Positions 16,553 through 25,714 of a DNA stretch of 56,856 bases are shown one piece after another. Both the position numbers and the translations under genes were made by a program. Where the stretch lies: assembly GCA_964625245.1 (NCBI GenBank), contig CAZVAN010000002.1:1-56856 (forward strand), in the 5' to 3' direction. The stretch's first letter is position 1. Each line of letters starts with the position of its first letter. A model generated the notes under the pieces. The model was not told the DNA's origin. It did not search any database and was given only the letters and a program-made list of their open reading frames with translations. The stretch is from CAZVAN01 sp964625245 (lineage in GTDB: Bacteria > Patescibacteriota > Saccharimonadia > Saccharimonadales > UBA10212).

Positions 16553-18514
16553 CTAAAGCTTGGCTTTGATCTCGCCAATGAGGTCTCGCAGGTCGGCGGC
16601 TTTTTCAAATTCCAAATTGGCAGCGGCCAGATCCATTTGCGAAGTTAAGTCTTTTATAAGGTGCTTGTACTCGTCTTTAGGAATTTTCTTAAGATCAATC
16701 TTAGGCTTTTCTTCCTTTTCAACTGACCTGGGTAGCATCTCACCAATTTCGCGGCTAATGCCAGTGGCTGTGATGCCGTGCTTTTTGTTGTGAGCGGCTT
16801 GAATCTTCCGGCGACGGTTAGTTTCGTCAATCGTTCGCTGCATACTACCGGTAATTCGATCGGCGTACATGATAACGCGGCCTTCCTCGTGGCGGGCGGC
16901 CCGGCCAACGGTCTGGATTAGGGCCTGCTCGGATCTAAGAAAACCTTCTTTGTCGGCATCAAGTATAGCCACCAGGCTGACTTCAGGTAAATCGAGTCCC
17001 TCGCGCAGCAGGTTAATGCCGACCAGGGCGTCATAAACTCCAAGTCGCAGATCGCGCAGAATATCAGTCCGCTCTAGAGTATCTATTTCGCTATGGATAT
17101 AGGCTACCTTGAGGTTGAGCTCTTTGAGGTACTCGCTCAAATCCTCGCTCATGCGCTTGGTCAGAGTCGTGACTAAAACCCGTTGGCCCTTTTCAATGGT
17201 TGTCCGGATTTCAGCAATTAAGTCGTCTACTTGGCCTTCAACGGGACGGACTTCGATCTTCGGGTCAAGTAGGCCAGTTGGCCTAATTACCTGCTGGGCT
17301 GGGGCCGGGCTGCGCGAAAGTTCGTACTCAGCCGGCGTGGCGCTAACAAAGACCGTCTGGTTCATGTGACGTTCAAACTCCGTGAAAGTTAGCGGCCGGT
17401 TATCAAGAGCGCTGGGCAAACGAAAACCGTGTTCTACCAGGACTTCTTTGCGCGCTCGGTCGCCGTTATACATACCGCGGACCTGTGGGATGGTCATGTG
17501 TGATTCATCAACCACTAGCAGGTAATCATCTGGGAAATAGTCCATTAGCGTCGCCGGCTGCTCACCTTCCTCACGATTAGTTAGGTAGCGGCTATAGTTC
17601 TCAATGCCTTTCACAAAGCCGGTTTGCTCCAGCATCTCGATGTCGAACTTAACACGTTGCTCCAGGCGCTGAGCTTCAATTAGCTTCCCCTCGGATTTGA
17701 ATAGAGCCAAACGTTGCTCGGTTTCTTCGCGTATTTTTATCAGCGCCTTTTGCAGCTTTTCATTCGGCGTTACGTAGTGGCTGCCTGGGAAAATGGTTTT
17801 TTCTTCTAAGTTGGCTTCAATCTCGCCGGTGAGCGGGTTTATTTGGGTTATACGCTCAATTTGGTCGCCAAAAAATTCCACTCGGTAAGCCGCTTCTTCG
17901 CCGGCTGGGAAAATGTCGACCACATCGCCGCGCACACGGAAGGTGCTGCGATGGAAGTCTATGTCGTTACGGGTATATTGGATGTCGTTTAGTAGCCGCA
18001 GGAGTTTGTCGCGCAGACGGCGCTCGCCCCGCTTTAGCTTCACCGCCATGTTTCCGTAGTCTTCAACCGAACCGATGCCGTAGATGCAAGATACGCTAGC
18101 CACAATAATTACATCGTTGCGCGAAAGCAGTGAAGCCGTAGCGGCGTGACGCAGGCGGTCAATTTCCTCGTTTATGTCGCTGTCTTTTTCAATGTAGGTA
18201 TCACTTCTTGGAATGTAAGCTTCCGGCTGATAATAATCAAAATAACTTACAAAGTAATGGACGGCGTTGTCCGGGAAGAACATCCGAAATTCATTATAAA
18301 GCTGGGCCGCCAAGGTTTTGTTGTGGCTTAGTATTAGAGTAGGCTTTTGAACATTTTGGATTAGATTAGCAACCGTAAATGTTTTGCCGCTGCCAGTTAC
18401 GCCAAGCAGGGTCTGGTTTTTTTCACCTTTGTTTAAGCCGTCAGTAAGAGTGGCGATAGCGCTGGGCTGGTCACCAGTTGGTTTATAGTCGCTCTTAAGA
18501 TGGAATTTGGCCAT
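16553..18514 (-). CDS. uvrB: Excinuclease ABC subunit B
   Basis: The damage-verifying helicase-like subunit of nucleotide excision repair. 653 residues with Walker A (LLGVTGSGKT), the beta-hairpin region (YYQPEAYIPRSDTYIEKD), DESHMT, the GINLLREGLDLPEVSLVAILDADKEGFLRS-type block and a C-terminal UVR motif (LTSQMDLAAANLEFEKAADLRD) that docks UvrC or UvrA. A TACAAT box ends six bases before the ATG. uvrA and uvrC are not in the window. Confidence 0.97.
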   Translation of the reverse strand: MAKFHLKSDYKPTGDQPSAIATLTDGLNKGEKNQTLLGVTGSGKTFTVANLIQNVQKPTLILSHNKTLAAQLYNEFRMFFPDNAVHYFVSYFDYYQPEAYIPRSDTYIEKDSDINEEIDRLRHAATASLLSRNDVIIVASVSCIYGIGSVEDYGNMAVKLKRGERRLRDKLLRLLNDIQYTRNDIDFHRSTFRVRGDVVDIFPAGEEAAYRVEFFGDQIERITQINPLTGEIEANLEEKTIFPGSHYVTPNEKLQKALIKIREETEQRLALFKSEGKLIEAQRLEQRVKFDIEMLEQTGFVKGIENYSRYLTNREEGEQPATLMDYFPDDYLLVVDESHMTIPQVRGMYNGDRARKEVLVEHGFRLPSALDNRPLTFTEFERHMNQTVFVSATPAEYELSRSPAPAQQVIRPTGLLDPKIEVRPVEGQVDDLIAEIRTTIEKGQRVLVTTLTKRMSEDLSEYLKELNLKVAYIHSEIDTLERTDILRDLRLGVYDALVGINLLREGLDLPEVSLVAILDADKEGFLRSEQALIQTVGRAARHEEGRVIMYADRITGSMQRTIDETNRRRKIQAAHNKKHGITATGISREIGEMLPRSVEKEEKPKIDLKKIPKDEYKHLIKDLTSQMDLAAANLEFEKAADLRDLIGEIKAKL

Positions 18515-18530
18515 CTCCTAATTGTAGCAA

Positions 18531-19307
18531 CTATAGCGACTGTATGCTCTTTAGGACACCGGAAACGTTATCAAGCGTAGACTGGGTAATGCACGGCTGA
18601 GTAGATTCAGGCGACACTTTATTTTGAGAACAATCACCCGATACTTTTAAAAGTTCAAAGGCAAGATGGGCGGCGTCTACATTTATTGCTGGTAGTGAAA
18701 TAATTTGATACCCATCGAGCAAATCTGTTTCCCCCTCGCCGGGATTGGTAAGAATTGTTATATACGAAGAGTCGTCATTGTATATAACTGGTTGCATAGA
18801 GCCGTTGCTCTCAGATTTGCCTTTCATTGCTTGCAGGTTGGATCTCACATTTGCCGCCGTATTACTTGTGGGAACATCGGTGCATCCTCTAGAATCGTTG
18901 CAACCGCTAAAGACATAATCAGTTGAATCAAGTATTAAATTTGCAGTGACACCCTCTGCAACTCCAATCGGGGCGGAGTGGAAAGAAAGCCAGTAGCTCG
19001 ACCCCTTGGACCCGTCCGATTTAGAAAATTGAGGACTACCCCACGCATTTGGATAGGCTGCCTTAAATCCATATTGCGTGTCTACATACCATGTCCAATT
19101 ATCTGGCAATTTGAAAGGTGCTGGATTAATGATTTGAGGCGCACTTTTATTAGAGCTTAGTTTTGACGAAGTCACTAATGCGGTTTTTTTAACTGGAGTG
19201 GCATTATGATTATTGTGCCAGGCATACCAGCCGGTGCCGCCGATGATGGCAATTATCACCAAGATGAGCAGTCCTTCTAGAACTGCGAAACCTTTTTGAG
19301 TCTTCAT
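18531..19307 (-). CDS. Pilin-like protein B with class III-type leader
   Basis: 258 residues beginning with a short basic leader and KG|FAVLEGLLILVIIAIIGG. This matches the prepilin peptidase site (cut after Gly, Glu at +5) and the hydrophobic N-terminal helix of type IV pilins. The rest is a globular, secreted domain with two Cys pairs (C-NDSRGC and C-SQ...QPC). It follows the paralogous pilin gene by 17 bases and has an AGGA ribosome site. Pilus ATPase is encoded at 4.4-6 kb. Minor pilin or surface adhesin are both possible. Confidence 0.75.
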   Translation of the reverse strand: MKTQKGFAVLEGLLILVIIAIIGGTGWYAWHNNHNATPVKKTALVTSSKLSSNKSAPQIINPAPFKLPDNWTWYVDTQYGFKAAYPNAWGSPQFSKSDGSKGSSYWLSFHSAPIGVAEGVTANLILDSTDYVFSGCNDSRGCTDVPTSNTAANVRSNLQAMKGKSESNGSMQPVIYNDDSSYITILTNPGEGETDLLDGYQIISLPAINVDAAHLAFELLKVSGDCSQNKVSPESTQPCITQSTLDNVSGVLKSIQSL

Positions 19308-19324
19308 AGTTGTCCTGGCTCCAA

Positions 19325-19912
19325 TTAGTTGGGCAGTACCTGTAGTTTTGGTACAAGTGCCTGGACTTCGTTGCTTGCGGCATTTTGAGCATCAACGGTC
19401 ACGCTGTCTGAGCATGCTGCATGGTCGTGGGTGAATCTATAGTAGTAATTCCCGACATGAGTATAGGTAGTAGGATTTTGTGCAGCATCCTGTTGGGCGG
19501 TTAGACCTCCGGTGCCATCGGCGCTGACATCGTCGCTTGGAGCATATCTATCGATCTGGCCGGCGCCAAAATCCGTGCAGCCATAAGTATCGGCGAGGTA
19601 TTTTGAGGTAAATAAAGCAGCGGTACCACCACCTGCTGACATTGTATAGGTAAAGGTGTCCGTGCCATCATAAGGCGCTCTTACACCCCACTCTTTGATA
19701 GTTAGATATGGCTGGTTGGTGGGTGTGGTGGCTGATTTCTTCGCAGTAGTCTTTGCGGTTGGAGTTTGATTGGTACTAGCGGCAGCGGTAAGGGTTTGGT
19801 CAGTCTGATTTTTAGAATGTATTACATACCAACCCGTGCCGCCGATGATTCCGATGATGACTAAAATGAGCAGTCCTTCTAGGACTGCGAAGCCTTTTTG
19901 TGAGTTTTTCAT
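19325..19912 (-). CDS. Pilin-like protein A with class III-type leader
   Basis: About 195 residues from the chosen ATG (MKNSQKG|FAVLEG). The leader and first ~25 mature residues are nearly identical to those of the next gene, and so is the DNA, so the pair arose by duplication or has been homogenised. After the helix comes a Thr/Ala/Gln-rich linker and a domain containing GVRAPYDGTDTFTY and two Cys residues. A TATATT box ends ten bases before this ATG, so I reject the 13-codon-longer reading. Confidence 0.75.
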   Translation of the reverse strand: MKNSQKGFAVLEGLLILVIIGIIGGTGWYVIHSKNQTDQTLTAAASTNQTPTAKTTAKKSATTPTNQPYLTIKEWGVRAPYDGTDTFTYTMSAGGGTAALFTSKYLADTYGCTDFGAGQIDRYAPSDDVSADGTGGLTAQQDAAQNPTTYTHVGNYYYRFTHDHAACSDSVTVDAQNAASNEVQALVPKLQVLPN

Positions 19913-19960
19913 AATTACTCTGAATATAAGCTGGGTTGAGCCAAAACACAAGCGCTTTGA

Positions 19961-20524
19961 TTATTGGTAGATGTCTCGGTATTGTTTATTGATGCCATCG
20001 AGTAGCTTGGTCAGTTTTTCAACTAGAGCTTCAGCGTCGGTTTCAAAAATAATTAGCTCCTTATGGAGATCGGGCAGTACCCCCACTATGGTCTGTATCT
20101 CTTCGCTGATTCCGCCAGCACCCTGCAAAAAACCAATGGGAGTCTTGGTCTCCATGGCGATTGTAAATTCATGCAATGTGCCAATTCGGCCACCAATGCT
20201 AACTACAGCATCCGCCGAGTTGATTAAAAGGGCATCACGCCCAACATAGTGGAGACCGGTATAGAGAATGGTGTCGTAGTTTTCGGTGGGTAGGCGGTAT
20301 TTTACTACGTGCTCGACTTTGGTGGCCGCGGGCGATAGGCCCAAACTCATTTTGCCGTGAGCCTGTTTGTAGCCAATAGCGGCGTAGTTTGGCAAACCGG
20401 TTGTAGCACCGGTCATGATGCTGTGTCCTGCTTTGGCAATAGCCGCTCCGACTAATTTTGCCAGTTGCTTGCCTTCCTCTACACTTTCACCCTTGGCGGC
20501 TCCGGATACACAAAATTGATACAT
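19961..20524 (-). CDS. LOG/SLOG-family Rossmann protein
   Basis: 187 residues, nucleotide-binding Rossmann fold of the LOG (lysine-decarboxylase-like) superfamily. Visible are the N-terminal FCVSGAAKGES strand-loop, GHSIMTGATTGLPNYAA, and the later INSADAVVSIGGRIGTLHEF, which corresponds to the PGGxGTxxE motif but reads IGGRIGTLHE. Relatives hydrolyse cytokinin-type nucleotides or bind nucleotide-derived ligands. With the changed Pro this one may be a binder rather than a phosphoribohydrolase. Last gene of the minus-strand carbon operon by position. Confidence 0.75.
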   Translation of the reverse strand: MYQFCVSGAAKGESVEEGKQLAKLVGAAIAKAGHSIMTGATTGLPNYAAIGYKQAHGKMSLGLSPAATKVEHVVKYRLPTENYDTILYTGLHYVGRDALLINSADAVVSIGGRIGTLHEFTIAMETKTPIGFLQGAGGISEEIQTIVGVLPDLHKELIIFETDAEALVEKLTKLLDGINKQYRDIYQ

Positions 20525-20542
20525 CTACCCCACCCTCGCCAT

Positions 20543-21739
20543 TTAAATTAAGCCCGCTTCAAGTTCTGATCCAATCAACTGCTCGGCCGTCGCCGGCTCC
20601 AGCACCGAATTAGTATCATCCAGTTGAGAGTGAAAATAATTAGCTACGTTCTGATGCGGCAGATATTTTTTGAGTAATGAGCTTTTAAGGGATGATGTTC
20701 CGCTACTTAGCTGCCTGGAATTAAAGCTAGTGCTTCCGAACATATTGCTGAGTACATCCGCCAGATGGGCAGAAACCAGCTCGCCACCAGCAGACACCGT
20801 ATGCCCGGCATCCTTCCACCAACTAAAGGTTGGGTGCAAAGACGTGAAGGCTTTTAACGGGTCGCTGTGTGAACCAAACATATGCTTGAGATTCTGCCAA
20901 TCAAAAAACGGCTGGCCGTCGATTTGCAGTGTCTGTTGCTCCCCGGTTTCATAGAGTTTGCCAGCCAAAGCGCCGAACTCGGGTTGAAACTGGTAATTTT
21001 TTAGGTAGAGACTATCGACCTCCAGTATTTCGGCGGCTTGCAGCACCAATATGGAAAAGCAGGCGCTTTCCGGCCTGCTGAGCGATTCTACCGGCCATAC
21101 CGCAACCGCACCCGAGAGTGGAGCGTAACTTACAGGTTGGTTTGTTATAAAAAGCTCTCCCCACTTCTTAGCGGCCATGACGTGGTAACTAATGTCTCTG
21201 GTTTCAAAATCTGAGGCTTTCAGCCCAGTAAGTTTTTTTGCGAAGGTTTTCTGCCAGGAGTGGCTTTCAGTTACCGGCAGCACGGCATAAAGCTCGCAGA
21301 TGTCTTCGCGTTTAAGCATTGATTCCAAACTGCGATAATTTAATTTTTTCATTAGACGAGTTGGCACGCTACTCCGAAGTAAATTCTTAGCGGCTGCATT
21401 TTTTATGGCGAAAACTTCTGTCATTGGACTGGCGGTTATAGCCAGCTCAACTACCTTAGCCGCCCGTGCTTCGTTGCTACCACGATCATAATTTATGGCT
21501 TTGGCGAACTGCTTCGCATCACTTGCAAGTTTTACCTGCAGTGTCTCATAGAGTTCTTCAGCTGTGGTGTCGAGCGGATCAAGGCCTAGGGAGGCGATTT
21601 TCCGAAGAGCGTTTTGTTGATACTCGGCGGTCAAACGTACGTCCTCGCTAGCAAAACCACTGAGCTGCTCCAGTTTATTAACTATAGCTTTGGTATCCTG
21701 CTCTGACTCGTCTGTTAACTTGGCCAACGTAGCGCTCAT
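20543..21739 (-). CDS. Hypothetical protein, 398 residues
   Basis: I do not recognise this family. The first 100 residues are helical and acidic; the middle (about 130-290) is mixed alpha/beta with aromatic-rich segments such as PSFSWWKDAGH-like stretches near 310. There is no membrane segment or signal peptide. It starts four bases after the PfkB-kinase gene ends and is followed 19 bases later by the LOG gene, so it is probably co-expressed with sugar metabolism. Confidence 0.7.
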   Translation of the reverse strand: MSATLAKLTDESEQDTKAIVNKLEQLSGFASEDVRLTAEYQQNALRKIASLGLDPLDTTAEELYETLQVKLASDAKQFAKAINYDRGSNEARAAKVVELAITASPMTEVFAIKNAAAKNLLRSSVPTRLMKKLNYRSLESMLKREDICELYAVLPVTESHSWQKTFAKKLTGLKASDFETRDISYHVMAAKKWGELFITNQPVSYAPLSGAVAVWPVESLSRPESACFSILVLQAAEILEVDSLYLKNYQFQPEFGALAGKLYETGEQQTLQIDGQPFFDWQNLKHMFGSHSDPLKAFTSLHPTFSWWKDAGHTVSAGGELVSAHLADVLSNMFGSTSFNSRQLSSGTSSLKSSLLKKYLPHQNVANYFHSQLDDTNSVLEPATAEQLIGSELEAGLI

Positions 21740-21742
21740 TAT

Positions 21743-22747
21743 CTATAGCCTTTCGGGGTGATAGTTAGCTGGCGCTTCTCGCAGGTATCTATCTATTTGC
21801 GATTCGCTTAAAAGTCCGGCCTGTGCCCCAACTTGCTGAACAACACTCATGGAGTTGATAGGTGCCCAGAGTAGCGCGCCCTGGAGATCGGCGCCTTTCA
21901 TAATGGCTGCTACGAAAGTACTGGTGAAGGCATCGCCGGCACCGGTGCGCTCAAACGGCGGTTTAGGATCGGGATAAATAGGCATCTTGTATCGATTAGT
22001 ACCGTCAGATGCATAGGCCCCGGCATGGCCATCGCTTACTAAGACTATCTTTGGGCCAAGCGCATGTAGCTTATCTAGTAAATCGTTAATGTCGGCATGG
22101 TTGCCTCCGGAAATAGTTGCGGCTTCCTCGCGGTTGACGGCCAGGATGTCAGCCCGGGCATAAATGCGCTTCAGGCGGTGAACACCGGCTTCTATCTGAA
22201 AAGTTCCTGGTTGAAAGGCCAACTTAACGGGAGGATGTGCTTCCAGCCAGTGAGCCAGTTCGTCGTGGTACTCCATGGCGTGTTTGGAAATAGAACTAAA
22301 ATAAATCCACTGCGGAATATCAATTATCCTGAAGCGCGGCCAGTGGTAGTCATACTCTTCGTGTTTTATTAAAATTGTGCGCTCTTCTTTATACCAAAGC
22401 ACGTAGTGGTAGTTGCTGACTTTGTCCGGATTGATATGAGTAAAACGACTGTCCACTTTTTGGTCGTGCAGGGCGCGTAGGATATCCCGACCCCAGTCAT
22501 CACCGCCAACATTGGCGACCAATCCCGATTTTAAGCCTAGTTTGGCGAAAGATACGGCGGCGTTGGCCGCGTTGCCAACTCCTGGAATAACCGTGGCGTG
22601 ATCAAATGGTACCTTTGTGCCATAAGCCATTTCTAACATTGGACCTTTGGTGGTCTGACGAACATCGGCTTCATCGTCTAGCAGTTTTATAAAGGCATCT
22701 GTAACAACGTCACCCACCGACAAAACATCCAGTTGTTTTTGAGCCAT
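21743..22747 (-). CDS. PfkB/ribokinase-family sugar or nucleoside kinase
   Basis: 334 residues of the PfkB fold: N-terminal LSVGDVVTDAFIKL, the glycine-rich VIPGVGNAANAAVSFAKLG substrate region and the C-terminal ATP/catalytic motif RTGAGDAFTSTFVA with its Asp base. Substrate cannot be fixed from sequence; ribose, fructose-1-phosphate and adenosine kinases share this fold. It sits 58 bases downstream of fba in an operon full of pentose and triose enzymes, which favours a sugar substrate. Confidence 0.85.
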   Translation of the reverse strand: MAQKQLDVLSVGDVVTDAFIKLLDDEADVRQTTKGPMLEMAYGTKVPFDHATVIPGVGNAANAAVSFAKLGLKSGLVANVGGDDWGRDILRALHDQKVDSRFTHINPDKVSNYHYVLWYKEERTILIKHEEYDYHWPRFRIIDIPQWIYFSSISKHAMEYHDELAHWLEAHPPVKLAFQPGTFQIEAGVHRLKRIYARADILAVNREEAATISGGNHADINDLLDKLHALGPKIVLVSDGHAGAYASDGTNRYKMPIYPDPKPPFERTGAGDAFTSTFVAAIMKGADLQGALLWAPINSMSVVQQVGAQAGLLSESQIDRYLREAPANYHPERL

Positions 22748-22805
22748 ATTTATTATTTACCCATCTTGATAATGCTTAGGCTTATTGTAGCAAGCAAAAG
22801 CCATT

Positions 22806-23729
22806 TCAAGAAGAGTTACTGGGCTGGGCTTTACCAGCGCTAGCGAAAGTATCAATCTTTGACTCTACCACCACTTGCACAGAATCAATCACCGTCCCCA
22901 TAAGTTTGACTACGGCATATTCGGTTTCGTTTTCAGCTAGCACTTTTTCCAGGGTGTCGCGGTAGGCTTTACGCATATCGCTATTGATATTAATCTTGCT
23001 TACGCCTATTTTGACTGCTTCTATAAAATAATGCCCTGGTGTGCCGCTGCCACCGTGAAGCGAGATGTTGCAAGTAATGGCATCGCGAATGCGCTGAAGT
23101 AGCTCCAGATCTAAGACTTTTGGAACCGGGTAAAGACCGTGAAGGTTACCTATGGCCGCAGCGTATGTATCTATGCCGGTGGCATCGACAAAAGTTTTGG
23201 CGCCTTCCGGTGTAGAGAAAGTTTTCTTAATTTCTTCGTAGTCAATTTGCTCAAGGTGGACGTTGCTGCTGCCGCCAAAATAATGCGGTTCAGCCTCCAC
23301 TATCGCGCCGGTTAGTTTGGCGGCTTCCACTACTTGCCGAGTTTTAGCAATAATTTCCTCGTCGGTAGCTTCATGATTAGCCTGCGATATATCAATATGA
23401 ATACACTCAAAGCCAGCTTCAATACCGGCAACAGCATCCTCTACCGTGGGGCTGTGATCGAGGTTAATATACATCTCGATTGCGTATTCGGCTTTATAAT
23501 TATCGACTAAATCGCGGACATTATCGAGGCCAAGAGCATCAACTTCGCCCTTACTAACTTCCACCAGCACCGGGGCGTTTTTATTTTTGGCGGCTTTAGC
23601 AACAGCAATCAGAGTTTCTTGATTATCCAAGTTAAAAGCCCCCAGGGCAAAGTGTTCCTGCCGGGCACGAGCAAAGGTAGCCCGGGCATCTTCGCAGTTA
23701 TTTCTGATTTGTCTAAGCGTAAGCGGCAT
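22806..23729 (-). CDS. fba: Class II fructose-bisphosphate aldolase family protein
   Basis: Zinc aldolase of glycolysis/gluconeogenesis, 307 residues. AFNLDNQETL at the N-terminus, the catalytic Asp/zinc His in YINLDHS, HIDIS, GNLHGLYP and the phosphate-binding LHGGSG plus KININSDMR are all present. The same fold covers fructose-, tagatose- and KbaY/GatY aldolases, so strict substrate is inferred from its place beside transketolase and GAPDH genes. It overlaps no gene; the HD-domain gene precedes it by five bases. Confidence 0.9.
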   Translation of the reverse strand: MPLTLRQIRNNCEDARATFARARQEHFALGAFNLDNQETLIAVAKAAKNKNAPVLVEVSKGEVDALGLDNVRDLVDNYKAEYAIEMYINLDHSPTVEDAVAGIEAGFECIHIDISQANHEATDEEIIAKTRQVVEAAKLTGAIVEAEPHYFGGSSNVHLEQIDYEEIKKTFSTPEGAKTFVDATGIDTYAAAIGNLHGLYPVPKVLDLELLQRIRDAITCNISLHGGSGTPGHYFIEAVKIGVSKININSDMRKAYRDTLEKVLAENETEYAVVKLMGTVIDSVQVVVESKIDTFASAGKAQPSNSS

Positions 23730-23734
23730 TACCG

Positions 23735-24493
23735 CTAATTATAGTGTTTTGAGGCGATAGTACCAACACTTTGCTGACGCGCTGCTTTGATAATATCGTT
23801 CATCCTTAGTTCGGCGTCGCTTAATTGCTTCAAGATTTTCTGTTTAGCCTCTGGGTTAAATGGATAGGTGTCCTGATTAATTAAATCCCGATAAAACGGT
23901 ACCAAGGGCAGGTATTTGTAAGACAATTGATGTTTCTTATCTTCGCCAATGGTCCAGAAGATACCTGCTGCGTTGTCGGCAAAGTCTGAAATTTTAACTG
24001 GGGTAGCATCTGGCTCACCCAGTAGAGACTGGCGCACGTGCTCGTCATATTGTTCCCGGCTAATATCTCCGGGAGGGTTGGTAAGTGCTTTTAGGATAGC
24101 AGCGACTCTGGGATTATAGGTTTCAGTAACAACGGCTAAGGCTTCTTCTACTGTCGAGCCTTCGTGGCCGACGATTTTATCGCGCTGATCTTCAATAGAA
24201 TCGTGCAGCAACGCTGCCGTCAGAATATCTGGGTCGTCGATGCCGTAGTGGCTGATGACCCTTAGCATAACCCTTAAAATGTGGTCGATATAGGGACCGT
24301 TAGTGCGTTTTTGATCTTTATGCCATTCGGCCGCCGACAAAAAAGCTTGATTCAGTTGCCATTGAGATTCTTCGGGTAGGCTTGCGACTTCCAAATTATA
24401 GCGGCCGATTAACCCAGCGGTCCCATAAGTTATTGTTATTTCGTGTAGGGGCATCCCAGCTAGAGTTTCGGCAGAGGGCAGTTTTTCTGTCAT
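23735..24493 (-). CDS. HD-domain hydrolase resembling the SpoT (p)ppGpp hydrolase domain
   Basis: 252 residues. YIDHILRVMLRVI, ILTAALLHDSIEDQ (HDxxED) and a downstream KISDFADNAAG block match the metal and substrate layout of SpoT/MESH1 alarmone hydrolases. There is no synthetase or TGS domain, so it would be a small alarmone hydrolase if the match holds. Another HD phosphohydrolase is possible. It is embedded between transketolase-C and aldolase genes, which could link sugar metabolism to nucleotide signalling (inference). Confidence 0.75.
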   Translation of the reverse strand: MTEKLPSAETLAGMPLHEITITYGTAGLIGRYNLEVASLPEESQWQLNQAFLSAAEWHKDQKRTNGPYIDHILRVMLRVISHYGIDDPDILTAALLHDSIEDQRDKIVGHEGSTVEEALAVVTETYNPRVAAILKALTNPPGDISREQYDEHVRQSLLGEPDATPVKISDFADNAAGIFWTIGEDKKHQLSYKYLPLVPFYRDLINQDTYPFNPEAKQKILKQLSDAELRMNDIIKAARQQSVGTIASKHYN

Positions 24494-24528
24494 AACTAAT
24501 CTATAGCGTATAAATTAACTATTATCAA

Positions 24529-25512
24529 TTAGTGCTTGTGGTGGGTGTGGTCCAAGAGCATATGGTGAGCTGCCATAGCTATGTGGTTAGCATCGAGCCC
24601 AAAATGGCGCAGCAGCTCATCTGGCTTGCCCGATTCTCCAAAATGGTCATTCATGCCCATGCGTTTCATCTGAGTAGGCAAATATTCGCCCAAAAGTTCG
24701 GCTACGGCACCACCTAAACCACCGTTAATTTGAGCTTCTTCAACAGTTATCACGTGCCTGGTCTTGGCGGCGCTGTCTAGAATGGTTTTGCCGTCCAGCG
24801 GCTTGATAGTCGGCACATGAACAACTTCGGCATGAACGCCGTCTTTAAATAGCGCTCTGGCCGCCGCCATGGCCTGCGGCGTCATAGTTCCGGTAGAAAC
24901 GATAGTAACGTCTGCCCCTTCATGAAAGACGTAGGCCTTACCAATTTCAAAGGGTGTTTGCTCGCTAGTAACAATCGGCGTAGCTTCACGGGCAACTCGC
25001 ATATAGGCTGGACGAGTGTCTGTAGCCAAGGCCAGAGTGGCCTTTTGGGCTTCAATACTGTCACACGGTGCCAGCACTACCATATTTGGCAGAGCCCGCA
25101 TCAAAGCTATATCCTCCAGCATTTGATGGGTAGCGCCATCGGCCCCGGTATAAAGCCCGGCATGTGAGCCTATGATTCTGACCGGACGATTGTTTAAGGC
25201 AATTGTGGTACGTATCTGCTCCCAATTACGTCCCGGACTAAAGGCAGCGTAACTACTGACATATGGAATTTTGCCCATGGCGGCTAGACCAGAGCCAACT
25301 GTCACCAGGTTCTGCTCGGCCACGCCAATTTCTATAAACCGCTCCGGAAAAGCCTCAGCAAATAAGTGCATCTGGGTAGACTCGGTCAGGTCGGCGCAGG
25401 CGGCAACTACATTATCAAACCGCTTACCGGCCTCCAGCAGGCCCCTGCCAAAACCCTTGCGTATGGGCTCATCGGTAAGCGAGTGGGCCGATAGGTGCAT
25501 ATTCTCGTTCAT
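24529..25512 (-). CDS. Transketolase C-terminal half (Pyr + C domains)
   Basis: 327 residues from the chosen ATG. It carries the pyrimidine-binding domain with FIEIGVAEQNLVTVGSGLA and the C-terminal domain (VTIVSTGTMTPQAMAAARAL). The N-terminal TPP half is a separate gene just upstream; together they make a heterodimer-type transketolase (or transketolase-like enzyme) of the non-oxidative pentose phosphate pathway. A longer reading adds 31 residues overlapping the small membrane gene and is rejected. Ends with a His-rich DHTHHKH tail. Confidence 0.9.
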   Translation of the reverse strand: MNENMHLSAHSLTDEPIRKGFGRGLLEAGKRFDNVVAACADLTESTQMHLFAEAFPERFIEIGVAEQNLVTVGSGLAAMGKIPYVSSYAAFSPGRNWEQIRTTIALNNRPVRIIGSHAGLYTGADGATHQMLEDIALMRALPNMVVLAPCDSIEAQKATLALATDTRPAYMRVAREATPIVTSEQTPFEIGKAYVFHEGADVTIVSTGTMTPQAMAAARALFKDGVHAEVVHVPTIKPLDGKTILDSAAKTRHVITVEEAQINGGLGGAVAELLGEYLPTQMKRMGMNDHFGESGKPDELLRHFGLDANHIAMAAHHMLLDHTHHKH

Positions 25513-25549
25513 CCTTGATTGCTCCGTATTCGAGCTAGATAGAACAGGC

Positions 25550-25714
25550 TCATATAAGGCTCCAGGTACTAAAAAATGCAACCATAGCAAGGAGTAAAGC
25601 GGCAAATACGAAAATACCTACTACCACAAGCAGCAACGCCAGTACAGGAATCCCTGACGGCTTGCCCGCTTCTACCTCTCCGGCGAGCTTATCTAATTCT
25701 GGAAACTCACTCAT
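25550..25714 (-). CDS. Tiny single-pass membrane protein between transketolase halves
   Basis: 54 residues: an acidic N-terminus (MSEFPELDKLAGEVEAGKP) and one long hydrophobic helix (about 26-48) at the C-terminus. Its ATG overlaps the end of the transketolase-N gene by 8 bases in another frame and has a GGAG site five bases upstream, so it looks co-translated. A longer reading in the same frame begins inside the transketolase-N gene and is not supported. It could anchor the enzyme at the membrane; that is inference from position only. Confidence 0.65.
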   Translation of the reverse strand: MSEFPELDKLAGEVEAGKPSGIPVLALLLVVVGIFVFAALLLAMVAFFSTWSLI

